From Triangularia verruculosa (taxonomy: Eukaryota; Ascomycota; Sordariomycetes; Sordariales; Podosporaceae): a stretch of DNA of 64,000 nucleotides. Both the position numbers and the translations under genes were made by a program. The notes below the pieces were generated by a model. The model had not been told where the DNA came from. It saw nothing but the letters and a program-made list of their open reading frames with translations, and did not search any database. This document shows, in pieces, positions 22,366 through 32,160 of this stretch; within the stretch, counting starts at the first letter, position 1, and each line of letters opens with the position of its first letter. Location of the stretch: the NCBI GenBank assembly GCA_033296885.1, contig MU863925.1, forward strand, positions 1 through 64,000. The letters are read 5' to 3'.

Positions 22366-22914
22366 ATGAGTTCCGAGTCCAAAACCTTCCCTTTCCCGAC
22401 CCCATCCTCGATCACAGGAGGTTGCCTCTGCGGCTCGGTCCGCTACCGCGTCACCTTCCCGCCTGACCACGACTTCCTCCTTTACTCGCAGACCTGCCAA
22501 TGCACCCAGTGTCGCAAGCAAACTGGATCTCTGTTCTTTTCTGAGCATGTGATTGCTCCGGCATCCACCGCCTTCACCCTAACCAACAAAGAAAACCCAA
22601 CACTCAAGCACTACAGCACAAGCCCAAAGGCGTACAGGTGGTTCTGCTCCAACTGCGGCTCATTCCTCTACTGGCAGCCGAAAGAAGAGGAAAAGGACTA
22701 CATCTGTCTTGCTGTGGGGAGCATTGATGAGGTGTATCTAGTTGGCGGCGAGAATGATGAAGGTGTGCCAAAGGAAGGGTATGGCTTGGCGTTGGTGAGC
22801 GGAGGGGGCGAGCATTTATTTTGCCAGAATGAGATCAAGGGCGTGACTGATGATATTCCGCTGCTGGGAAGGAAGAGAGGGACGAGGGTTATGGACTGCG
22901 GTGATTCTGCTTAA
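22366..22914 (+). CDS. GFA/CENP-V domain zinc protein (Mss4-like fold)
   Basis: A single exon encodes 182 residues. Zinc ligands are in the family order: C20 and C22 (GGCLCGSVRY), C44, C46 and C49 (CQCTQCRKQTGS), and C94 and C97 (WFCSNCGSFLYW). This is the glutathione-dependent formaldehyde-activating enzyme / centromere protein V domain, and the length is typical of stand-alone fungal members. Most fungal copies have unproven substrates; a formaldehyde-glutathione role is only a family association. It is convergent with the SLATT gene, whose stop lies 198 bp away. Confidence 0.9.
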   Translation: MSSESKTFPFPTPSSITGGCLCGSVRYRVTFPPDHDFLLYSQTCQCTQCRKQTGSLFFSEHVIAPASTAFTLTNKENPTLKHYSTSPKAYRWFCSNCGSFLYWQPKEEEKDYICLAVGSIDEVYLVGGENDEGVPKEGYGLALVSGGGEHLFCQNEIKGVTDDIPLLGRKRGTRVMDCGDSA

Positions 22915-23112
22915 GCCAACTGGTATCAGTACTCGACAGATTCAGAATTATCAATTATGTAACGATCATTCCCAGCGCCTGCTGCCAACTCCCCGCTCTT
23001 TCCAAAAATATTTTGCCCCATAAAAGCACTGGCGCCTCCTGCCCTCTGTCTTCCAGTTTCCTTCCTCCCCGCCATGTCACCCACAACCCACGCCAGAAAC
23101 TGCCCGCCGGAT

Positions 23113-24099
23113 TCATGATGGCCCAGCGTCCGACAACCTCGGCCGCCTTCGTGGCTCCGAACTTTCGGAGTGATCGTGATCATCATAGCCGTTCCCGTTG
23201 CCATACCCGTTACTATTGTACTCTGGCTGCGACGTCGATTCCTCACATTCCTTCGCCGCATTGTATTTCTTGAACGCGACCTGAACCAGCAGTCCGACCT
23301 CCTTCCTGTCCCTCCCAATGACACCCACCGACAACAGCGCCTCAGTCTGTTCGATCCAGTCCTGCAGCTTCCTGAACTCGGCTACCTGATGTCTCAACCT
23401 TTCCGGTAGTCCTTGTCCCTTCAACAATGCCAGCACGCCTGCAATGACGGTATTCACCGCGCCCAGAACTGTGATCAGAACCGCGTGCTCGCCGGCCGAG
23501 GGCCCGAGAGCGGTCAAGGACGCGCCAACGATGATTTGGAAAAAGTGGGATGCGTACACGATCAGGTTCACCAGCCGGGAGATGAGCTTTTTGTTGCGCT
23601 GGGCCCGCATGGCGGCGGCGTACATTCCCATAGCGGACTTGCGACCTTCTTCTAGGGAGCGACAATCGGTTGAGCCAGGCAAGGTTGAGTTGATGCCAAC
23701 AGCACGGCGGAAGATGACCAAATTCTCATCATTGGTACGACGGATGGGCAGACCGGCCGGCTGGCCCCAGGAGAGGTCGGTGTCGGACTTTACCACGGCG
23801 GGAGCGGATCTTTTGGTGCTAGTGGTGCCTTTGTTTTGCTGCCCGGGAGCTGATTTTGGCTGCGATGCTGGCTGGTCATCTCCGACAACTGCCGTTGGTT
23901 TCTGAGAGCTGTCGGGGCGTGTTTGGGAATCTGAACTTGCCCCTTTCGAGGTGTCCGTTTCTTGAGATGATGACGGCATCTTTGGTGACGTTGTTTTGTT
24001 GTTTTGTTGAGGCTGACCCAACAGTGGAGAGGTCTCGTCGTAGTCTTGTTTATCGTCGTCGTCGACAGGGGTTTGAGTGGAGCCACTTGGTTTAGACAT
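23113..24099 (-). CDS. fungal SLATT-domain two-transmembrane protein
   Basis: A single exon from ATG 24099 encodes 328 residues. Residues 1-110 are a hydrophilic, Ser/Gln/Lys-rich, probably disordered region. After an amphipathic stretch (GMYAAAMRAQRNKKLISRL) come two membrane helices at about 176-198 (LVNLIVYASHFFQIIVGASL) and 205-227 (HAVLITVLGAVNTVIAGVLA). Then follow KGQGLPERLRHQVAEFRKL and DWIEQTEALL, the signature of the fungal SLATT family. SLATT domains in bacteria are membrane effectors of conflict systems; the fungal role is unknown. The C-terminus is an Asn/Gly/Tyr/His-rich tail. A second open frame overlaps the 3' end, but the stop at 23113 is taken as real. Confidence 0.85.
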   Translation of the reverse strand: MSKPSGSTQTPVDDDDKQDYDETSPLLGQPQQNNKTTSPKMPSSSQETDTSKGASSDSQTRPDSSQKPTAVVGDDQPASQPKSAPGQQNKGTTSTKRSAPAVVKSDTDLSWGQPAGLPIRRTNDENLVIFRRAVGINSTLPGSTDCRSLEEGRKSAMGMYAAAMRAQRNKKLISRLVNLIVYASHFFQIIVGASLTALGPSAGEHAVLITVLGAVNTVIAGVLALLKGQGLPERLRHQVAEFRKLQDWIEQTEALLSVGVIGRDRKEVGLLVQVAFKKYNAAKECEESTSQPEYNSNGYGNGNGYDDHDHSESSEPRRRPRLSDAGPS

Positions 24100-24423
24100 C
24101 GTCAATGTCTAAAAGGGGTTAGGGGCAGATTCAAAAATGGCTGCTTGGTTTATCACACTGTCTTTTCGGCAGATACACCGAACTTTGTTCCCTTTGGCGA
24201 ATGTCAAGCTGCAGTTGGAATGACGTCTGTTGGTGATAGTAAGGAAGACGCAGGGGTTATCTGCATGCGACTTCACACATTGAAGAGTCCGAACGAGGCG
24301 CTGGCAGAGTAAGCCAGAGGCACGATTAAGGCAGGCTGGGAGGATCAACCGCATTTAGTATTGGAAATGGCTGGTGTGGACTGGATCAGCCCTACATGGT
24401 GTTGTGCTAGTTAATCTAGTTCG

Positions 24424-24831
24424 ATGCACCTAGTGTCACCCGACGGCAGACGACCATTCAAAGAATTCGATAAGACATTCAGCTACGCCTCGAGGGAGGA
24501 GTCAAAAAGCCACCCGATGGAAGAGATCTTTGATTTGCGCGTCGGCACGGTTTTGGGCGCATGCGACATTGAGGCGTCGACACCCACCATCTATCGTCCG
24601 CGACGCCCAATCAGCAACTGCCGCACTGTGTCGCATGCTGACACCGATCACCCTCCTGTTTCGGGCTTACCGGGCTGGTGTCTGACCTCTCGAGCAAGAC
24701 AAGAAGAGTCTCTGGCTTATGCGACACAAAAGCTCACCGGGGAAAAGAGGGAGATGTTTGATGCGTTGAGAGTGTCGGACAAAGTTTTGGCAATAGTCGC
24801 CCTTAGCTGGGCATACAAATCAAGCCCATGA
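24424..24831 (+). CDS. uncertain small ORF, 135 aa
   Basis: An intact ATG-to-stop frame has ordinary composition (KEFDKTFSYASREESKSHP; EKREMFDALRVSDKVLAIV) but no family I recognise. Its last 29 nt overlap the 3' end of the HAD-phosphatase gene on the other strand. It may be an orphan gene or chance; I give it low weight. Confidence 0.25.
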   Translation: MHLVSPDGRRPFKEFDKTFSYASREESKSHPMEEIFDLRVGTVLGACDIEASTPTIYRPRRPISNCRTVSHADTDHPPVSGLPGWCLTSRARQEESLAYATQKLTGEKREMFDALRVSDKVLAIVALSWAYKSSP

Positions 24832-25543
24832 CCTCATACAACTCCTCGATCTTCGCATCATATCCCAAGCTTTCGCATTCCTCCAGATCTCCGTATCCAT
24901 AGCTTGCCCAGCAACTACGTGCCCCGATGTTCTTGGCAAATATCAAATCAGCCTCTGTATCGCCCACAACAAGAATGTCCCTGGCTTCAATACTCGGATA
25001 CAAAGGCGCGACTGAAGTGTGAAAGCATGAGGGGTCTGGCTTTTTCGGGACATCAGGTGTATCGCCGATGACGAGGTCAATTAGCGGTGCTAGTCCCCAT
25101 CTCTCCAAGATACTGTCGAGAGCTGGCTTCCCCTTGTTGCTGACTACAACAACCGGAATTCCGCTTGTGCGGAGTTCTTGAAGAACGCGGTCGGCTTTAT
25201 CAAAAGACTTGATCAAGGGTTGACCCTCTGTTGCGTAGAGGGTGCGGTAGGTGGTGAACCACTCGGTCAAATCGATGGTGTCCATGTCGGTGGCATTTTC
25301 TGTGGTCATCCTAAGCAGAGTGCGAAATGCGCCCTCGAGGCCAGGACCACTGGCGATGGTGGCGCGGATTGCATCGAGGCTAGGGACCTTATCTGGTGGC
25401 TGGAACTGAGAAAATGTTTTAGAGATACAGTGCAGAATTGAGTCGTGGGTGTCGAAAAGGGTGCCGTCAAAATCGAAGATCACAAGCTTCGGAGGGTGGG
25501 GTGGTGACCCCGCGATGATCGGGCTCTTGGCGAGCGTTGCCAT
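24803..25543 (-). CDS. HAD-superfamily phosphatase, phosphoglycolate phosphatase-like
   Basis: A single exon encodes 246 residues. All four HAD motifs are present: I, VIFDFDGTLFDT (D24 nucleophile and D26); II, PVVVVSNKGKP; III, KKPDPSCF (lysine); IV, ILVVGDTEADLIFA. The helical cap between motifs I and II (residues about 40-110) fits the Gph/PSP-type C1 cap. These enzymes are cytosolic phosphatases of small molecules such as 2-phosphoglycolate. I chose the ATG at 25543 because the motif lies 20 residues downstream, as in the family; the upstream extension to 25726 has no conserved features. The CDS starts head-to-tail after the thioesterase-like gene, with 222 bp between them. Confidence 0.9.
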   Translation of the reverse strand: MATLAKSPIIAGSPPHPPKLVIFDFDGTLFDTHDSILHCISKTFSQFQPPDKVPSLDAIRATIASGPGLEGAFRTLLRMTTENATDMDTIDLTEWFTTYRTLYATEGQPLIKSFDKADRVLQELRTSGIPVVVVSNKGKPALDSILERWGLAPLIDLVIGDTPDVPKKPDPSCFHTSVAPLYPSIEARDILVVGDTEADLIFAKNIGARSCWASYGYGDLEECESLGYDAKIEELYEVMGLICMPS

Positions 25544-25765
25544 GTTGATATGGCCGAGGAACAAGCTCTCGATGAAAGCGGACTTAAAATTTCCAGAAGT
25601 TGAGAACTTGAGGGTATTTCCTATCCAGCTTTCCTCTTGCGGTTCAGATGATACACATCGTGAACTAAATCGCTGCCATCCCGTGTCCGACAGACACCAA
25701 ACGCCCAACCCCCCCACAGGTGCCACAATGAACGCAACAGTACCTTAGTTCGAGCCTCCACAACG

Positions 25766-26869
25766 TTAAAGTGCCGCCTTCCTCACCTTGCTGAACTTCC
25801 TTCCCGCCTCCAAGACCAGCACGGTCTGATGCGCAATCGCCAAAAGCTCCATAGTCTCATCGCAGATAACTATATCCAGATCCATCCTCCCCCTGTCCAT
25901 CATCTTCGTCACCGTCCTGATAAACACCCACCCACTGTTCTTCTTGGGATCAACCCGCTTCTTAAACTCGATATCCAGGGTCACGGTGTTGTTGAACACC
26001 TGCGCCTTCATCGCCTCCTTGATGGTATTCCATATCACCGCCGGCTTCCCTTCGTTCCTCCTATCCGCAGCCTCCCACTGTAGCATTTTCCTGTGAATCG
26101 CGTGGGCGTCGTATGCGCCCCCGTTTCGTAGCAGCATATCGGACATGCTGGGAATTGCATCTGTCAAAAACGTCAACAGCGTGTTGTCGACGCCGCCTTC
26201 GTAATCAGGGGAGTAGTCCTCGTCGTCGTTGTGGGCGTAGAGGAATTTATACCACCCGTCGTGGATGCCGTTGGTGGTGTGGCCTTTCCTTGGTGCTGCG
26301 AACAGGATCCGCTCGGTGAACTTGAGGAACTCGCCTTTGATGCGGCCCAGGACCCAGTTGGGGTCTTTTTGGCCTGATTCGATTGCATGGAGGTTTGGGT
26401 GGGCTGTGGGGAGGGGTAGTAATGTCCATTCTGACTTTGCAGATGGGCCGAGAGGACGCTCGAAGTTGACTGCGGTGGCGATGGCGAGGGTCTTGAGCTG
26501 GTTGGACTGGGTGAGCTCTGCTTGGAGGGTGGTGCTTGTGGCGCCCGAGCGAAGGGTTTTGATGGTTATGGTGCTTTTCTCAGGGGTGCATGGCTTGAGA
26601 AATTCGAGATGGAGTTTGAGGATGTCTGTGTGGTTACGTTGGTAGAGCTCGACGGAGGTTTTGAGGTGTGTTGTGAGGGCTTCGTAGATCCCCGCGGCAA
26701 CGGAACCGCCATGGAGCGCTGATGGGTTGGTTAGCTTTGCGGCTTAGAATGGAGAGGACGACGGCCTACTGATACCAACGGCCCAGTCGCTGTGCCAGTC
26801 GCAGAGGTATGTATTGTCGGTTCCGGGGACCTTTTTGAGGTTGATTTGTTCTCGGAGAGATTTTGCCAT
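25766..26869 (-). CDS. thioesterase-like (double hotdog, acyl-CoA thioesterase-type) protein
   Basis: Exons 26869-26776 and 26718-25766 (57-bp intron) give 348 residues. The region LHGGSVAAGIYEALTTHL followed by LHLEFLKPCTP and STITIKTLRSG reads as an N-terminal hotdog of the thioesterase-like superfamily (4HBT_3). The second half (AYDAHAIHRKMLQ, TVTLDIEFKKRVDPKKNSGW, DLDIVICDETMELLAIAHQ) forms a second hotdog. Such proteins hydrolyse acyl-CoA or act in fungal secondary pathways; catalytic residues cannot be assigned by eye. The first exon ends phase 1 within WAV, and the joined frame restores AVALHGGS. Confidence 0.75.
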
Positions 26870-27807
26870 TGTTTGTATCTTGACTTGTTTTGTTGTTTTT
26901 CAAGATCACAGTAGGTGTGGTTCAAATTAAGATGGGCTTTGTCGCTCCATCGATACCGGCGCCGCATGGCATTATTATACTGGTATGCAGAGTGATCCAA
27001 AGGTCCTTCCTTATTCGGGTATATCTCAGAGGGCCAGATTCCCACAACTTTGTTGGTAGTATCCAAGCATGCAACCATGACCGGGCTTATGAGTGGAACC
27101 CTGGACCACAAAAAGCCCCACGTTAAAAATCCTGGGCCTTTGGCGTTTCCACCGTGATGTCAAAAGAACATCAATGTCAGCCCTAAATATCTGGTGCGTT
27201 GGTCTTTGGTTGTAAGGATTGTGATCCTTTGTTTACTCGCGTAAACCGACCCCTTAAAGAGCCCCTTTTTGAGGTCGTGTGGAGTTGCCAAGTCTTGCAT
27301 CAACAGGGGTAAGATCGATCCAGGGTTTCTGGTGGTTGTATTTTCTGGAGACCTGATACTTTGAATGCTCCAAAAGTTCCGATTTGATGTCGGTATCAAG
27401 TGGCCAGGTACTATGAATCTACTTATCAGGTAAATGTGAGTTGAAATGGCCGGTTCAGATTCGTAGGTTGAAGAGCTGACAATGGCTCAAAGTACCAATT
27501 GGCGATTTGAGCTCTTCCCCTCTGGAAGGCTTATCTTTCAAGGCTTTGCGAGGAAAGAGCCTACCACTACCGGCTCAGCACCCCCACCCCCTCTAACCCC
27601 GAATTCCTTCCCCTGTAAGCCGGAAGTGGTGAGCTCATACCTCAGCCGTTTTGATGTTCTGCAAATTTGGCTGCACCGCCAAGTATTCTTCCTCTGCACT
27701 GTTGGCCTACCGGCTTCTTCCTGTCAATCAACCGCTCCTTGAAACCTAGCAAGTATCTTATTATATTATCAATATTCAGCATTTCCCCCGCAGAGGACAC
27801 TTTTACA
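26870..27807. other. intergenic, divergent promoters
   Basis: This lies between the divergent thioesterase-like gene and secreted-protein gene A. No conserved open frame is seen. Confidence 0.5.
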
Positions 27808-28556
27808 ATGCTCCCAACGACGTCATGCCTTCTCGGCAATCTGTTATTCGCCGTCAGTGCCGTAAGTCGACAACAAACAAGAATCTCTCAGGCTTCCGGC
27901 CACAAACAGAAGATAGCTGATTTGCTACCAACAGATTGCCGCCGGTCACCGTCCCCTGAGCAGCTACACCATTGTCGACCTCCAGTGGGACCTGCCCATC
28001 ACTCCAGGAGATGCCACTGCCGATACTATCAAGGTCAACGGTACCATCCAAAATGCTATCGAGCAAATGGAACTGCTCTACCCCGGTTGGAATCACACAT
28101 TCCAAAATCACCTACAGCACCTTCCCGACACAACTATCAACAAGCCTGCGATCAGAGAAGAACCAGAGGACATTGACTGCAATATCAAGACTATGTCAGC
28201 TCGCAATTGGGCTATCAAGAAAGGGATTGAATACCTGCGTGGCGTGTCAGGCACACCGAAAAACGGTCCTGGACCGAATAACTGTGGACGTGTGAGCTGC
28301 AGTTATAGATCTGCGATCTACTGGTGCAACGAGGTAAGTCTCCCCTGAAACTCGGCAATCTGTCAAGGCCAACGGCACTGATTTCGTGCAGGATGATTTC
28401 GAAAAGGAGGTCACTTGGGAGGGTATCGCGGACGGAGCGCTGGAGGTACTCAACAAGTGCACGATCGGTACAAGTTTTGAGCGAGACGTCAAGGGCCGAG
28501 TTGACTATAAAGACAAGTGGAATGTTTTAGTTCGCTGGGATAACGATAAATGCTAG
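27808..28556 (+). CDS. six-cysteine secreted protein, paralog A
   Basis: Exons 27808-27861, 27935-28333 and 28392-28556 give 205 residues. Exon 1 is almost exactly the signal peptide (MLPTTSCLLGNLLFAVSA). The mature part has SSYTIVDLQWDLPITPGD, MELLYPGWNHTFQNHL, GIEYLRGVSGTPKNGPGP, NCGRVSCSYRSAIYWCNE and a C-terminal EVTWEGIADGALEVLNKC ... NVLVRWDNDKC. Six cysteines align with paralogs B and C and could form three disulfides. Two potential N-glycosylation sites are visible. Function is unknown; size, secretion and cysteine spacing resemble fungal small secreted or effector-like proteins. Intron positions are shared with the paralogs. Confidence 0.82.
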
Positions 28557-28920
28557 GCCTAGGCGAGGGCAAGGATGCTCAGTGGCGGAATCTTAGGCTT
28601 GGCTGCTTCAAGCTGGTCTCGAGGCACGTGTAGGAAATACTTGGGGGGTAACAAATCCTGGGGTTAGCTTGATAAGCCATGCCATTCACCGGCTGCTCCA
28701 AATCATGAGTATGGCTGCCTTTTGATGAGACAAAAACATGGATGCGAACTGCGGAAGAATGCTTCGTTTTGTTGATTATTTTTTCTTGATTCACACTAAC
28801 CCTGAAAACACAGGGCGATGTATCAGGAAAGCCTTGCTCTCTATCGTCAGCGCAGTGGAGCTATCTCCTTCCCGTCTCCCAAGGCTTTCATGGCGCCAGT
28901 CGAGTCTAGCCGCTCGCCCA
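28557..28920. other. convergent intergenic region between paralogs A and B
   Basis: This holds 3' flanks of two converging genes; no gene is seen. Confidence 0.5.
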
Positions 28921-29685
28921 CTAGCATGGATCACGACGCACAACGACATTCCAACTCCCCTTGTATGATACCTGGCCACGAACATACATATTTTTGGGGT
29001 TGAACTTGCATTTGTCGTTCACCACCTGAGCTCCATCAGCGATTCCGCCCCAGGTAACCTCCTTGTCGGAATCGCTCTGTCCATAGTTAGCTCCTTATAT
29101 CCACTGTATAAAGGGAACGGAGAGAAACGGCGTACATCGTTGCACCAGAAAATCGCGGCGTTCCAGCTACAGCTAACACAGCCGCAGTTACCTGGCCCGG
29201 GACCGTTCTTCGGCTTGGTGGTGCCCTCCAGCCCACGAAGATAACGAATTCCGGCATCGATATAGTAACGGTTGGCATTCCGCCCCTCGATGTCACAGAG
29301 AACGCTTTCGGGTTTCTCAGCTACCGAATATAACACCGTATCCTCCTCGCGGCCATCATCTTGGCCAGGGTCACCGACCAGTGGCGGCAGTTGACTCTGG
29401 AACGTCTGGTTCCAGCCGGGATACAGAGCCTCCATCTGCGCAATGGCGTCTTCGACAGTGCCGGTCACCGTGACAGTGTCACTGCTGAGATCACCGGGGG
29501 TAATGGGCATATCCCACTGGATCTCGGTCATGGTATAGTTACTCAGGGGATCGGCAGCAAACACGGCCAATGGGATTGTTAGCAAGGCCCGCTCAGATAT
29601 GAAAGCCGTGAAGCAGTAGACATACACCGGAAAACGCGAGCAGAAGACTGCCGCCAAGGAGGAAAGTAAGTCTGGTCAACATCAT
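28921..29685 (-). CDS. six-cysteine secreted protein, paralog B (intron-1 acceptor defective)
   Basis: Exon 1 is 29685-29626 (MMLTRLTFLLGGSLLLAFSG, signal peptide) with a good GTATGT donor. Exon 2 coding homology runs from about 29567 to 29136, and exon 3 is 29076-28921. The mature part (YTMTEIQWDMPITPGD, MEALYPGWNQTFQSQLPPL, GIRYLRGLEGT, SCSWNAAIFWCND, EVTWGGIADGAQVVNDKC) matches A and C. At the position where C has GAAG and A has CAACAG, B has CCATTG. No AG between the branch site (GCTAAC) and the next AG can restore frame. B is therefore a recent pseudogene or uses a non-canonical TG acceptor. It also has one extra cysteine (NCGCVSC, where A and C have Arg). If spliced at that point it would be 215 residues. 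Confidence 0.7.
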
Positions 29686-30690
29686 GGATGCTTTGCTGCT
29701 AAATGTCGATAAGGTGGTGGGGATAGACGTTGATGGCCGAACTGATCTACCTAAGTAGTCCGGTTGTCGATGGAAAGCGACAAGAATCCAGATGCCATCG
29801 TGGAGGTGGAAATTTCAATTTAAGGACTGCTATCAGAGCATCGACCGTCTTGCTCCAACAATCTAGTCACCAGGTGCCTTGGAGCATCTAGAGAGCAAGT
29901 GAAGAGCAGCATGACGGACGGAATCGTACCTGACACGGAGATCCAACAGTTAATACCCACCTCAAATCTCTAGCAGCGAGATGGCTGAGTTTAGATGAGT
30001 TGATATGTTTTAGATCCCAGACCTGTGAGGCTCGCTCCGAGTGCCATCCAGCGTCCCAAGATCGTCTAGTGGGTGCAGACTCTGTCATAAACGCCATTTT
30101 GATCAGTCTCATGCATAGGAAATGCGGATGTTAGCTCCTCAAGGTCTCCGCCATACTCTGAATGACGCAGTTGCTCCTATCAGGTCACGAGGAGCGCCTG
30201 AAATCTTGACAGCTTTGGTACCACATGCTCTCTGCTTTGTTTAGAATCCACAATTATGGCAGCCAGTTACCTTACCGTTCGTCCACCAAGGGAAACAGTG
30301 GAATGTTATTGCTTGCTCAGATCGCTGCTAAGCAGGGTGTTCAGCACCGGACCTGTATCAAAATCGCTTGGTGGTTAAGTATTACCCCATATTTTCGATG
30401 CTGGCATCTCTAGTACCTACCTTATGATAGGTAGTTAAGCATAGGTACTTATCAGACCCCTCATTGTTAACCGTCAAAGGGCCCATGTGACCAAATCATT
30501 CATCCCAAGCGAAAAATATGTGAATGTTGAGAGCATCTCCCGGCTTTTTCATTCATAGTACACAGCTACGAAAATGAGGGATGTGAAGTGCATCTATCCC
30601 GCGAATCAGGTGTAGTTATCTCCCTGGGTCATGGAAGTTGACCTTCAAGTCCCATTACTACCTACACCGATTGACGATGGCAAGCTTCCT
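29686..30690. other. intergenic between paralogs B and C
   Basis: About 1 kb with no supportable frame. Motifs of the TACCTACC/TAGGTA type occur near 30412-30455. Confidence 0.5.
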
Positions 30691-31455
30691 CTAGCAGTTA
30701 TTGGAATCCATCTTGACGACGACACTCCAGTTACCATTCATGAATGCCTCGCCCTTGACATCCCTATGGGCCTCGTCGAACGACCCAAAAATCTGACAAC
30801 TGTCGTATATCTTCTGGGCTCCATCGGCGATGCCGCCCCAGGTAACCTCCTTGTATTCGGGGTTCTGTCAGGTATTCCATTAGCTTCTTGTTCCATTAAC
30901 ACGACAACAAAAGATCAAAAGAACATACATCGTTGCACCAAAAGATAGCCGCGTACCAGGCGCAGCTGACCCGGCCGCAGTTGCGCGACCCAGGGCCATT
31001 CTTGGGCTTGGTTGTGCCCTCCAATCCGCGGAGGTACCGGATGCCTCCCATAACCCGGTTCTTCTCGATTCCATATCCATCGATATAGCATTCATAGTAA
31101 TCGGGAACTTCGGTGAGGGACGTGGCCATGGTGTCATTGCCAGAGTCGGCTAGGGGCGGCAGTTGGCTCTGGAAGGTCTGGTTCCAGCCGGGAAAGCGGG
31201 CGTCCATCTTGGCAATGGCCTCTTCTACCGTGCCGGTGACAGTGAAGGTCTCGCTGCTGGCATTTCCGGGGAAGATGGGCATGTCCCATTGGACCTCGGT
31301 CAGGGTGTAGCCGGGCAGCGGGCTTTCAGCGTGCGCTAACTTCAGCAACGTTAGTAAGACGGTTTGGAGGCTTGAATCAGGGATAGAAGTAGACTTACGC
31401 CAGTGAGAATGAGCAGCAGACTGCCGCAAAGACCGGTAGTTAGTTTGGTCCACAT
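30691..31455 (-). CDS. six-cysteine secreted protein, paralog C
   Basis: Exons 31455-31399, 31339-30929 and 30864-30691 give 213 residues. Exon 1 is the signal peptide (MWTKLTTGLCGSLLLILTG). The mature protein carries GYTLTEVQWDMPIFPGN, MDARFPGWNQTFQSQLPPL, GIRYLRGLEGTTKPKNGPG, NCGRVSCAWYAAIFWCND and EVTWGGIADGAQKIYDSC, ending DSNNC. Its six cysteines are in the same order as in A. Splice junctions are canonical (intron 1 branch TTACTAAC, acceptor GAAG). It is a tandem partner of B on the same strand, about 1 kb apart. Function is unknown; probably secreted. Confidence 0.82.
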
Positions 31456-32160
31456 TGTTGGCGGTATTCGTGGAGAGAGGTTGGTTAGATGAGTTAATTA
31501 CGTGCGATGCCGATAGCAGCACTTGATGTAAGCGGTGTGGGGGAAAGGGTGATGAACTAAACTGGTCAAGGGGAGTGAGAATTCTTATATACCTACACAC
31601 TTCTGTCAGAGTGGCCATTGTCACGCCTTCTTCCCGCCCTGGAGCATGTGGGAGTGCAAGTGCGGACTTACGCGCCTGCCAAGGTACCTAGACATCAAAC
31701 GGCGGGGCGCGACAAGCTAAAGCCCACCTCATCTCTCATGACATGCCAAATGAGTTGATATTGAGGAGGGCCAGATAGGCCAAATTACAAGCTCCGGTGC
31801 TTTCTTCAAGTGGTATCCGATCTACCCAGATCACGTTACGGCCGTATCTGTCAGCCTCGTGGACCGAGGGGTAGACTCCTGACGACTGTTTGAGGTTCAT
31901 GACCAGTGTGTTCCTGGCTCCTTAGGATCAGCTTGCGATCAGGTATGCAAGTCCTCGCATCACATACCACTTAGATCACGAGACCTCCAGTGAAAGTATC
32001 CGCCATTCGGTTGCCTTCAGATTGAATAGACACGACATGTTCCTTAAGCCATATGCAGCGAGTCCAAGTTGATTTCAATAGGATTGTATGCTACTCTAAG
32101 TCATATTAACGGTTTGAAAGCACATGAACAAATTTTAAACCCCCGAACCCATCCTGAACA
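31456..32160. other. intergenic, no gene seen
   Basis: This is the promoter of paralog C and the 3' flank of the MFS gene. AAGGTACCTAG lies at about 31680. Confidence 0.5.

Noticed and set aside
22926..23324. 132-aa minus-strand frame overlapping the end of the SLATT gene
   Set aside because: It looked like a possible alternative C-terminus, but no splice sites are needed to end the SLATT frame at 23113 and the shifted frame has no SLATT features.
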